Below are positions 10,364 to 18,999 of a stretch of 64,000 bases of DNA, piece by piece (within the stretch, counting starts at the first letter, position 1; every line of letters starts with the position of its first letter). Source of the stretch: a marine actinobacterium MedAcidi-G2B. GTDB taxonomy: Bacteria > Actinomycetota > Acidimicrobiia > Acidimicrobiales > MedAcidi-G1. A program made the position numbers and the translations under genes. The DNA lies in the NCBI GenBank assembly GCA_000817115.1, contig JUEO01000001.1, forward strand, positions 186,001-250,000, written 5' to 3'. A model generated the notes under the pieces. That model was not told where the DNA came from. It was given only the letters and a program-made list of their open reading frames with translations, and did no database searches.

Positions 10364-11436
10364 TCTTTTTCTTTCACAACAGATTCCGTATCAATGATGT
10401 CCGGAAGACTTGAATGATCAACAAATAAAGAGGAAGCAGGGCTTGAACCAGAAATAGCATCTGCAGCCAAGATTATGGCTGCTGCAGTATAGGTCGTGCA
10501 TTCATTTTCAGGAAAGCTAATGTGATCGGGTTGAACAAGTCCCGTAAGACATCTTCCGTCCTCTTGGCGCATTTCTAATGCTCCTTGAAAGAGTTCTAGT
10601 GCGCTTGTCCGGTCACCTGCGATTAAATATGCCATAGCGCATTCACATGTTTCTGCAGCCGTAACCCAGTCCTGGTCACTTACACAGCGAACGCCGTAGC
10701 CTTCAATGATAAATTTTTCCCGTTGCGCTTCTAAGTGGCTCAGAGTGTCTTTTTTATCAAGTGCTCCAGATAAAACTGGGTAATACCAATCCATCGCCCA
10801 GCGTTCTTTTGGAGCAAATGCCCCTTCCGGTTTAGTTCGGATCGCATGAGCAAGATGCGCTAAAGAAAGCTCCCAATCGGGACGGTCATGCCCGAGTTCT
10901 TCACCAATAGCGATTGCGCATCTCAGACTATGGCAGATGCTCGAAGAGCCCGTTAGTAATGCATACGACCAAGGCGTTCCATCCTCATGGCGGGCCCACA
11001 ATATCGGCCCGCTAGAAGTTTGTAGGCAAAGAACAAATTCGATGGCTTGATCAACTGAAGACCACATCCGTTCAAGAAATCCTCGATCTCTTGTCATTAG
11101 CCAATGGTGCCAAACTCCGGTAGCTATATAAGCAATAACGTTGGCATCAAATTTCGTATCTTCAATTCCGTCAGATAAATAGTATTGATGCCAGCCTCCA
11201 GCCCCAGCTCCACTTTCATGTTGTGTATGTAATAGCCATTCGTAAGCAGATTCTGCTTCGTCTAGGTGCCCAGTGCATGCGAGAGCCATTGCTGCTTCTA
11301 TATGGTTCCATGGATCACAGTGACCACCTGGAAACCAGGGGATCATTCCATTTGGAAGCTGCCATTCAGCGATCGTTGAAGCTGTCAACTGTAAATCTTC
11401 AGCAGTAATCACTCCTGGAACTTCAGGTAGTGGCAT
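10360..11436 (-). CDS. Prenyltransferase/squalene-cyclase-like or (alpha/alpha)6-toroid glycosidase-like protein
   Basis: WNHIEAAMALACTGHLDEAESAYEWLLHTQ plus helical repeats with Trp/Gly turns; family assignment tentative; ATG at 11436 (MPLPEVPG) preferred. Confidence 0.6.
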   Translation of the reverse strand: MPLPEVPGVITAEDLQLTASTIAEWQLPNGMIPWFPGGHCDPWNHIEAAMALACTGHLDEAESAYEWLLHTQHESGAGAGGWHQYYLSDGIEDTKFDANVIAYIATGVWHHWLMTRDRGFLERMWSSVDQAIEFVLCLQTSSGPILWARHEDGTPWSYALLTGSSSICHSLRCAIAIGEELGHDRPDWELSLAHLAHAIRTKPEGAFAPKERWAMDWYYPVLSGALDKKDTLSHLEAQREKFIIEGYGVRCVSDQDWVTAAETCECAMAYLIAGDRTSALELFQGALEMRQEDGRCLTGLVQPDHISFPENECTTYTAAAIILAADAISGSSPASSLFVDHSSLPDIIDTESVVKEKD

Positions 11437-12172
11437 GGTTATTCTCCAGGTCAGGTTTTGCTGCGTAAACAATTTTGCTTTTACCCAAAAGAGGGTTCAA
11501 AAGCGATTCAGTCCACCGGGTTAGTTTAGGGGCTTTTACAATGTCCCAAGTCAGCAATCTGTGGTACGCCTTAACGAGTCGGTTTTCTTCAATTGCTTTG
11601 TTTGGGCCTATAGCGCATCTCAACCACCAATACGGGCTATGCAGAGCATGCGCTTTGTGGCTGCCGAGTGGAAACAGTCCGGCGGATGATATTTTCTCCT
11701 CTAGTTCTGTGCGCCCGTAGATACGAACGTGGCCACCCACAGCATTAGGTGCGTGATAGTCCTCTGAAAGCGCCCAACACACTCTTTCGGGGAATTTAGA
11801 TGGAATCGTTATTGCTAAAGTGCCTCCAGGTCGGAGAACACGAGCTAGCTCTTCTAATACTTCTTGATCTTGTTCAATGTGTTCCATAACTTCAGATGCA
11901 ATAATTCGATCAAATGATTCGTCAGCAAAAGGTAGTTGAGTAGCATTCCCGTTCGTGGTCTCTAACATGATTCCTTCATCTATTTCGCCGTCCTCCCACA
12001 TGACAGCGGCAACACTGCGAACCTGAACCAATTCTTCGTAGCCGAGATCACATGCCACCACGTTGGCTCCGCGGCGCAAAGCTTCGTAGGCATGTCGTCC
12101 AAATCCGCAACCCAGATCAAGAATTTTTTCATTTGGTTGCAGGCGTAAGCGCTCGTAGCGGACAGTAAGCAT
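11423..12172 (-). CDS. Class I SAM-dependent methyltransferase (Methyltransf_11)
   Basis: ILDLGCGFGRHAYEALRRGANVVACDL; FDRIIASEVMEHIEQDQEVLEELARVLRPGG. Confidence 0.9.
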   Translation of the reverse strand: MLTVRYERLRLQPNEKILDLGCGFGRHAYEALRRGANVVACDLGYEELVQVRSVAAVMWEDGEIDEGIMLETTNGNATQLPFADESFDRIIASEVMEHIEQDQEVLEELARVLRPGGTLAITIPSKFPERVCWALSEDYHAPNAVGGHVRIYGRTELEEKISSAGLFPLGSHKAHALHSPYWWLRCAIGPNKAIEENRLVKAYHRLLTWDIVKAPKLTRWTESLLNPLLGKSKIVYAAKPDLENNHATT

Positions 12173-12178
12173 TACTAG

Positions 12179-13456
12179 TTACCTTTGCCCTAGAAGCTCG
12201 TGATACTGCTCAACGGTTCGAAGTGCAGTATGGCGCCAACTCCAATGATCAATCACTCGTTGACGTCCCTGCATGCCAACACGTTTTCGAGCTTCTGGGT
12301 TATCAAGTGCATCGCGGATCATGACAGCAAGAGCTTCGCTATCACCAGGTGGGACTTGAAAACAGGTTTCATTATGAGTGCCTGTTACTTCCGGAAGAGC
12401 CCCTCCTGTCGTAGTAACTAGAGGAATTCCACACGACATGGCTTCAATGGCTGGTAGGGAGAACCCTTCGTAAAGGGAAGGGACAATTGCTAATTCAGAT
12501 TCGCTATATAACTCCACAATACGCTCGTCAGGCACTCCATGTACCCAAGAAACACAATCCGTTAAGCCCAATTCTTTAAAAACATCTGAGCTGGCGCTAT
12601 CTTCTTTTTGGCGACCAATAATTACCAGCTCTATATGGCGTTCTGTGCGCAGTTTCGCTATTGCTTCAAGAAGATACTTCAGTCCTTTCATGGCTACATC
12701 AGCGCTAGCAGTAGTGATAATTTTTCCTGGAATTCTTTCGACATTCTTCATAGGTAAGAACAAATCAGGGTCAACGCCAACTGGCACAACATGAACACGG
12801 CCAGGATCAACTTTATGGTCAGCCACTATGTCAGTTTTAGAAGATTCTGAAACCGTCATTACTCGTTCCATTCTTTTTGCCACTTGTGTCTGCATCTTCG
12901 TAAATGCATACCAGCGACGTTTTCCGATTCTTTCAATCAACCCCCGAGCATGCTCAATTTCAAGACGGCGGTCTACGGTGATTGGGTGGTGGATAGTCGA
13001 AAGCACAGGAAGATCCAAACGATTCTGCATAAGAAGCAAACCCCAACCTAGACATTGGTTGTCATGCACTAAATCAAAGTCATCTCTCCGTTTAGCAAGA
13101 TGGCTCCAAGCACGCATACTAAAAGCCATTGGCTCGGAAAAATTACCAGTATTGAAAGAAACGGATTCTAAAAAATCCCATTTGGTCTTCAGCTCCCAAA
13201 TTCGCGCTTTCCTCATTGGAAAGTGGTCGTTGTAAAGGTCAAGACTTTTCAAAGGAGTCAACGGAACACTTTCGTCAAGAACCGGATAAGGCTGTCCGGC
13301 AAATACTTCAACATGATGCCCCAAACCTGTAAGGGCTTTAGTTAGATGTCGGGTATATACACCTTGACCGCCACAATGAGGCTTACCACGATAAGCCAAA
13401 AAAGCAATACGCAATGGATCGTCAATACCCACTGAAGACTTTTCATTATTCCCCAT
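12179..13456 (-). CDS. Glycosyltransferase family 4
   Basis: HCGGQGVYTRHLTKAL; VHVVPVGVDPDLFLP; VPSLYEGFSLPAIEAMSCGIPLVTT (EX7E). Confidence 0.9.
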   Translation of the reverse strand: MGNNEKSSVGIDDPLRIAFLAYRGKPHCGGQGVYTRHLTKALTGLGHHVEVFAGQPYPVLDESVPLTPLKSLDLYNDHFPMRKARIWELKTKWDFLESVSFNTGNFSEPMAFSMRAWSHLAKRRDDFDLVHDNQCLGWGLLLMQNRLDLPVLSTIHHPITVDRRLEIEHARGLIERIGKRRWYAFTKMQTQVAKRMERVMTVSESSKTDIVADHKVDPGRVHVVPVGVDPDLFLPMKNVERIPGKIITTASADVAMKGLKYLLEAIAKLRTERHIELVIIGRQKEDSASSDVFKELGLTDCVSWVHGVPDERIVELYSESELAIVPSLYEGFSLPAIEAMSCGIPLVTTTGGALPEVTGTHNETCFQVPPGDSEALAVMIRDALDNPEARKRVGMQGRQRVIDHWSWRHTALRTVEQYHELLGQR

Positions 13457-13516
13457 CTATCAATTGTGGCGGCACTTTTTGATGATTACTCGCTGGTAAC
13501 TTGTACCTTTTGTCAC

Positions 13517-13954
13517 ATGAGAGCTTTGATACAGCGAGTTGAACACGCAAAAGTGACGGTAGAAGACGAAATTATTGGTTCTATCGGCTCAGGATTATGC
13601 GTACTTGTAGGAGTTACCCACACAGATGGAGTGGAAGAATCAAGAAGAATTGCAAAGAAAATCACAAAACTAAGAATTTTTGATGACTCGGAAGGTGTGA
13701 TGAATCTTTCGCTACTTGATACAAAGTCAGAGGTATTAGTTATTAGCCAGTTCACACTCTATGGCAATACTTCTCGTGGCAATCGGCCGTCATGGATTGC
13801 TGCCGCTCAACCAGAACAGGCTGAACCCCTTATTGAAGAAATTATCAAAACTTTACGTGAAGAAGGCTTCAAAGTTGCAACAGGAAAATTCAGAGCTTAC
13901 ATGAAGGTTGAACTAGTCAATGATGGGCCATCTACAGTAATGATTGAGGTTTAA
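13517..13954 (+). CDS. dtd: D-aminoacyl-tRNA deacylase
   Basis: MRALIQRVEHAKVTVE, SQFTLYGNTSRGNRPSW, NDGPSTVMIE. Homologs begin MRALIQRV, so start 13517 rather than 13466. Confidence 0.95.
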   Translation: MRALIQRVEHAKVTVEDEIIGSIGSGLCVLVGVTHTDGVEESRRIAKKITKLRIFDDSEGVMNLSLLDTKSEVLVISQFTLYGNTSRGNRPSWIAAAQPEQAEPLIEEIIKTLREEGFKVATGKFRAYMKVELVNDGPSTVMIEV

Positions 13955-15444
13955 GCAGGTTCTAATTTCTCTTCAGGTTCTTTGTGTCCTATAAGAATTA
14001 AAAGAAATGACAAAATAATCATTGGCCAAACCCCTACTTGAGTAGCCCATGTGAGTCCACTACGCCTTTCAACAGTTGCGTGCAGGACGGTTTGCTCTGA
14101 GATCGATGTCCGTTGGATTACTTTGCCATTTGGATTAATCACTGCGCTGAAACCTGTAGGGGCTGCTTGTAGAACCCATCGGCCGGTCTCAAGCGCTCGA
14201 AGACGGCTAGAAGCTACTTGCTGGGTTTGAACAACTGTCAACCAATAACTTGCTCCATTTGTCGGATTAATAAGAATCTCGCCACCATTGTTAATAGCAT
14301 CCCTAACTCTGTGCTCAAAGAAAATTTCCCACGAGATAGATATGCCAAGATTCCCAACAGGGGTTTTTAAAACGGCAGGGCCATTTCCTGCTCGAACGTC
14401 ACGTGCCGGGAGAAGATCAGCAGCAAAAACTTCAATAAGAGAACGCAGAGGAACAAATTCACCAAAAGGAACAATTCGTACTTTGTCGTAACGGTCAATG
14501 ACCATACCGTTTGAGTCAATAGCTGTGGAATAATTTAGATTCGCTTTTGGGTCTGAATTGTCTTGAAGGAACCAGCCAGGAATAAGAACAGCGTTAAGAC
14601 GTTTCGCTTCCATAGAAAGAGTTTCAGAGGCCTGATCAGGGTAAAGACGATTTGGGAGAGGAGAATTTGTAGGTGGATCTGGATTGACTACATTCTCCGG
14701 CCATAGGACTAAATCAACACCTCTTTCAACTAGTTGATTTGCTTCTATTTGATTTGAAAACACCGTAGATGCTCCGGAAGGAGTGGCTCTTGTGCGTTGG
14801 GGGCCGCCTCCTTGAACAATTGCTACTTTCATCTCATCAATAAGGTGTCCTTCTGGAGCAAGTGCAGCCAGCACCCCGGAGATAACAAGAGCCAAAGAAG
14901 TAACTCCTATTGTGAGAGCAGACCATTTGTTTGCTCGACGCCCATCAAAAAGAGCGCTTAACGCAACACCGATTGCTACGACTAAAGCAACGAGGAGAAG
15001 TGGACCAGCAACTCGAACAACGGGAGCTAACGGACCTGCCGCCTGGCCTTGTGCCAAAGTAGCCAAAGGGATGCCGCCAAAAGGCCAAGACCATCGACCA
15101 AATTCTGCCAAGGTGACTGCTCCAACTAGAGCTAACCGGCGGCCATTATTAGCCGGGACAAGCAAAGAAGCCACTCCCATAAATGACGCGTGCAATACAG
15201 CATTTATTACCCAGCCTGCAGGAGTCAGGTCAACCATCCAAATAGTGCCAACTAGTGCCCACACTAACCCCACTAAGAAACCTCGACGAAGTCTTCTCAG
15301 CGCTACTTGTCCGCTTAACAAACGGTCCAATACTGCGATCCCAATGAAAGCAACAGGCCACCAACCCCAAGGTGGAACTGACGCAACAATTAAAATTCCG
15401 GATAAAAAACACCAGAATAGAGGCCGCAATCTCATCAGATTCAC
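13951..15444 (-). CDS. lnt: Apolipoprotein N-acyltransferase
   Basis: Multiple N-terminal TM segments, nitrilase domain: LVLWPENVV (Glu), YDKVRIVPFGEFVPLR (Lys), GISISWEIFFE (Ser at the Cys position), NPTNGASYW. Confidence 0.88.
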   Translation of the reverse strand: MNLMRLRPLFWCFLSGILIVASVPPWGWWPVAFIGIAVLDRLLSGQVALRRLRRGFLVGLVWALVGTIWMVDLTPAGWVINAVLHASFMGVASLLVPANNGRRLALVGAVTLAEFGRWSWPFGGIPLATLAQGQAAGPLAPVVRVAGPLLLVALVVAIGVALSALFDGRRANKWSALTIGVTSLALVISGVLAALAPEGHLIDEMKVAIVQGGGPQRTRATPSGASTVFSNQIEANQLVERGVDLVLWPENVVNPDPPTNSPLPNRLYPDQASETLSMEAKRLNAVLIPGWFLQDNSDPKANLNYSTAIDSNGMVIDRYDKVRIVPFGEFVPLRSLIEVFAADLLPARDVRAGNGPAVLKTPVGNLGISISWEIFFEHRVRDAINNGGEILINPTNGASYWLTVVQTQQVASSRLRALETGRWVLQAAPTGFSAVINPNGKVIQRTSISEQTVLHATVERRSGLTWATQVGVWPMIILSFLLILIGHKEPEEKLEPA

Positions 15445-16814
15445 CCGTAAAGAAATTCCGAAAGTTGTTGTGCTGCCTCTTTACCGGAGCGTATACAAGC
15501 AGGAATGCCAACTCCATGACGAATAGCTCCAGCAAAAAACATTCCCGGCGCAGAATGACCCAACTCAACATCAAGAGCGTTCATCTGATCGGCATGCCCT
15601 ACCGGAAATTGAGGCAAAGAATTTGGCCACCGTGTCACTCTTACATCAACTGGCGCGGACTCAATTCCTAAAGTGCTGTTCAGGTCAAGACGCAATTCGT
15701 TGACGATCTCGTCATCAGTCATGTTTAAATGCCGGTCGTCGTCAATACGGCCAGTAGAAACACGAAGAATTTCTAATTCTGGATGACGAAGATGAGCCCA
15801 TTTGCTTCCAGAATAAGAACAAGCAGTCATAAAAAGTTGTGAAGATCGCGGCACTAAAAATCCACTTTGTGAAGAGTCGGCCTCAAAGTCTGTTCTTGAA
15901 TACCCAAAAGTCACGAGAACTACTGAAGCAAATTCTATTGAATCAAATACTTGCGCTGGGCCAGGAAGTGTTTTCTCTAAAATATTCGAAGAAACAGAAG
16001 CAGGGGTAGCTATAACCACTCCATCTACACTCTCAGGCCCTTTCTCTGTTTCGACTAACCACTTGTTGCTCAAACGTGAAATATTCAAAACAGGGCTCAC
16101 CATTTTGAAAGAGTTCTCGAGAGATTTAGTCAGAGCATCAACAAGCCGGTTCATGCCCTCAGGGTGAGTGTGAAAAACAGGTGCAGTTGGATCTGCATTT
16201 TTTGCTAAATCTTTTAGTCGACTCAACATCCCATCAGGATGATGTGCGGCTTCAAGTAACTGTGGCGCCATCACGGCACAACTCATCTCATCTGAACGAC
16301 CAGCATTGATGCCGCCTATAAGTGGATCAACAAGACGTTCTAGAACTTCTAATCCAACACAAGATTGAATTACTTGCCCAATGCTTGCATCACTGTCAGG
16401 TAAATCAAGACTTGGGACCCCGTTGCTATCAAGACGAGATAGCGCATCAGGTGTCAAAAGACCTTCACTTATAGATTCTGTTTCCAAGGGCACGCCGAGG
16501 ACGTTAGGAGATGGTATCTGCTGGAGTTTGCCATCGATCCAAAGTGAAGCTGTTCGAGCTGAAGGAGAAACTAATTCTGATTCCAAGCCAAGATCACGAC
16601 AGAGTTCAACTGCCCATGGCACACGAGCAAGAAAAGAATCAGCTCCCTCATCAACTGAAACCCCAGCGAAAGCTGAAGTGAGCAACTTTCCACCAGTTTT
16701 GCTCTCAGATTCAAAAATTAGTATTTGCGTTTCTGGCGAATTTTTTTGAAGATAATACGCAGAGGCAAGCCCGGCGATACCTGCACCGATAATTGCAACC
16801 TTCTTATGAGTCAT
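15441..16814 (-). CDS. hemY: Protoporphyrinogen/coproporphyrinogen III oxidase (HemY/CgoX type)
   Basis: VAIIGAGIAGLASAYYLQ FAD motif; EGADSFLARVPWAVELCRDLGLESEL; C-terminal GMFFAGAIRHGVGIPACIRSGKEAA. Confidence 0.9.
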   Translation of the reverse strand: MTHKKVAIIGAGIAGLASAYYLQKNSPETQILIFESESKTGGKLLTSAFAGVSVDEGADSFLARVPWAVELCRDLGLESELVSPSARTASLWIDGKLQQIPSPNVLGVPLETESISEGLLTPDALSRLDSNGVPSLDLPDSDASIGQVIQSCVGLEVLERLVDPLIGGINAGRSDEMSCAVMAPQLLEAAHHPDGMLSRLKDLAKNADPTAPVFHTHPEGMNRLVDALTKSLENSFKMVSPVLNISRLSNKWLVETEKGPESVDGVVIATPASVSSNILEKTLPGPAQVFDSIEFASVVLVTFGYSRTDFEADSSQSGFLVPRSSQLFMTACSYSGSKWAHLRHPELEILRVSTGRIDDDRHLNMTDDEIVNELRLDLNSTLGIESAPVDVRVTRWPNSLPQFPVGHADQMNALDVELGHSAPGMFFAGAIRHGVGIPACIRSGKEAAQQLSEFLYG

Positions 16815-17860
16815 TTCATTTCGGCCGAATTCAGCGGGTATGAATGAACCTGTTCAACAATTCTTTCAAGAACTTTTGGATCAGTTTCAGGTAAAACTCC
16901 ATGACCTAGATTAAAAATATGCCCTGGATGGCCAGCATTTTTTTCAAGAATATTCCGGACTTCTGTTGAGATCGCATTCTCAGAAGCGAAACAAATTGCA
17001 GGGTCAAGATTTCCTTGAAGAGCTACTTCTGAGCCAAGTCGATCACGCGCCACATCTAGTGGGGTTCTCCAATCCACACCCATTACTGATGAACCCGCTG
17101 ATGCCATCAAATGAAGAATCTCTCCTGTTCCTACACCAAAGTGAACAGTCGGAACTTCCTCATTTTGTATAGAAGAAAATATTTCTTTGGTGTATGGCAG
17201 AACAAAGCGTTCATATGCAGAGGGGCTAAGGGCTCCAGCCCAACTATCAAATAATTGAATAGCAGAAACTCCAGCAGAGATTTGGGAACGCAAGGAAGAA
17301 ATGACTATTTCAACGAGGCGACTCATCAAAGAGTCCCATAACTCTGGGTCGTTCATCATTAATGCCTTGGTTTTGGTGTAAGTCCTAGATGGTGCTCCTT
17401 CAATCAAATAAGAAGCCAAAGTAAAAGGAGCTCCTGCAAATCCGATTAGAGGAACAGCTAGTTCTTCTACTAGCAATTGGATTGTTTCTAAGACATAAGG
17501 GGTGTCGCTATCTGGGTCCAGCGGGCGCAATCGCTTTAGATCTTCAATCGAACGGAAAGGATTTTCAACTACGGGGCCGATCCCTGGTTGAATTTCTACG
17601 CCAAACCCGAGAGCATGAAGAGGAACCACTATGTCTGAATACAAAATAGCGGCATCTGTGTTGTACCTATGAACAGGTTGCAAAGTGATTTCTGCTGATA
17701 GTTCAGCATCCTTAATCGCATCCAAAATACTTCCCTCCCCACGAATTTTTCTGTATTCGGGAAGGGATCGTCCTGCTTGACGCATAAACCACACTGGTGT
17801 GTGGTCGTGCGGCTCAGAACGGCAAGCCGCCAAAAAGGGGGAGTCATACAAAGAGATCAT
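16811..17860 (-). CDS. hemE: Uroporphyrinogen decarboxylase
   Basis: TPVWFMRQAGRSLPEYR; PLIGFAGAPFTLASYLIEG; NLGHGVLPETDP. Confidence 0.96.
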   Translation of the reverse strand: MISLYDSPFLAACRSEPHDHTPVWFMRQAGRSLPEYRKIRGEGSILDAIKDAELSAEITLQPVHRYNTDAAILYSDIVVPLHALGFGVEIQPGIGPVVENPFRSIEDLKRLRPLDPDSDTPYVLETIQLLVEELAVPLIGFAGAPFTLASYLIEGAPSRTYTKTKALMMNDPELWDSLMSRLVEIVISSLRSQISAGVSAIQLFDSWAGALSPSAYERFVLPYTKEIFSSIQNEEVPTVHFGVGTGEILHLMASAGSSVMGVDWRTPLDVARDRLGSEVALQGNLDPAICFASENAISTEVRNILEKNAGHPGHIFNLGHGVLPETDPKVLERIVEQVHSYPLNSAEMK

Positions 17861-18825
17861 GGTTTTAGTGATCCCTCTAGAACTCGACGCGAATTTGAAG
17901 TATGTGGATGAGAAAGATGAGCCAGAGTAGAGGTTTTAGCCATCTGACAGATCTCTTCTGAATTGTCGGTAGACATGTTGTCTTCTCCGCGAATGCCTAG
18001 ATCTTCTGCTGTTGGTTGAAAGACTAAGACGGAAGAGCCGAATGATCGAATCCTTTCTACCTCTCGCCGTAATGTACGACTGTGCCATGCTCGACCGATT
18101 GGTCCACCTGGCCATGTAGATTCACTTGGAGTAGCGGTCATCGCAGAAGATATAACAACAACATCAAGACCTAATGGGGCGGTCAAATCGGCATTGGTGG
18201 AAGAATGAATGCCTCCATCTACGTATCTTTTACCTTCAAGATCTAGAGGTTGAAAATATCCTGGGATAGCAGAAGAAGCTTGAACCGCAGTTCCAATATC
18301 ACATTGGATGTCGTCTCGACCAAAGACCGCCCTTTTGCCTGTCTGTAAATTGACGCTACATATCCAAGTTGGCAGTTCTGGCCAAGGTGCAGGATGAGAC
18401 TCGTTTATGCGCTTAGCAAGTGAAGAACCATCTGCTTGCCCTTCCGGAAGCATCCCCGCTAAAGATACAACAGGGCGAGGTCTCCCACGTCCAAGAATTC
18501 CTTGAAGCATTAGATAGGGATTTGCTGGCCTAAATGATTCATGGGGTGGAGGATTCTTGGGAAGATCGAGTGGAGTGGTTACCCGGTTTCGAATAATTTG
18601 TCCTTCTGAAGTCAGTTCTTGGCCAGAGTAATAGGCTGCATGGTCAGACGCAGATAAGCCAGCGCGAATTCCTACCGCAGTGCTTGCACCTGCAGAAGTC
18701 CCAACGATGAGGTCTGCTGATCTCGGATCCCAGCCAGTGGCTTCAAAAAGTCCTGCAAGAACGCCAGCATGATAAGCCGCTCCTGACGTTCCCCCCGCAC
18801 TCAAAACAAGTCCAACAGTAATCAT
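17857..18825 (-). CDS. Patatin-like phospholipase family protein
   Basis: LSAGGTSGAAYHAGVL oxyanion-type loop, IVGTSAGAS (GxSxG), VDGGI (DGG/A). Confidence 0.88.
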   Translation of the reverse strand: MITVGLVLSAGGTSGAAYHAGVLAGLFEATGWDPRSADLIVGTSAGASTAVGIRAGLSASDHAAYYSGQELTSEGQIIRNRVTTPLDLPKNPPPHESFRPANPYLMLQGILGRGRPRPVVSLAGMLPEGQADGSSLAKRINESHPAPWPELPTWICSVNLQTGKRAVFGRDDIQCDIGTAVQASSAIPGYFQPLDLEGKRYVDGGIHSSTNADLTAPLGLDVVVISSAMTATPSESTWPGGPIGRAWHSRTLRREVERIRSFGSSVLVFQPTAEDLGIRGEDNMSTDNSEEICQMAKTSTLAHLSHPHTSNSRRVLEGSLKP

Positions 18826-18999
18826 GATTCCTATCGTCGCAGATTAAAGAAAGAATCCGACACTTTAGAGCAGATTGATGAAGATATTTCCTCCGCTAGA
18901 ATAAATCTTTGGCCAAATATGGGGAAATCGCTCGTAGTTAAGAGTGGATTCTCTCTAATAACCATGAATTAATTATGTCCATACTTTTGGAGGGTGTCT

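Noticed and set aside
14912-15526. 204-aa plus-strand ORF
   Set aside because: Antisense to lnt; composition (Thr/Lys/Arg/Pro-rich) and lack of any domain suggest a shadow ORF.
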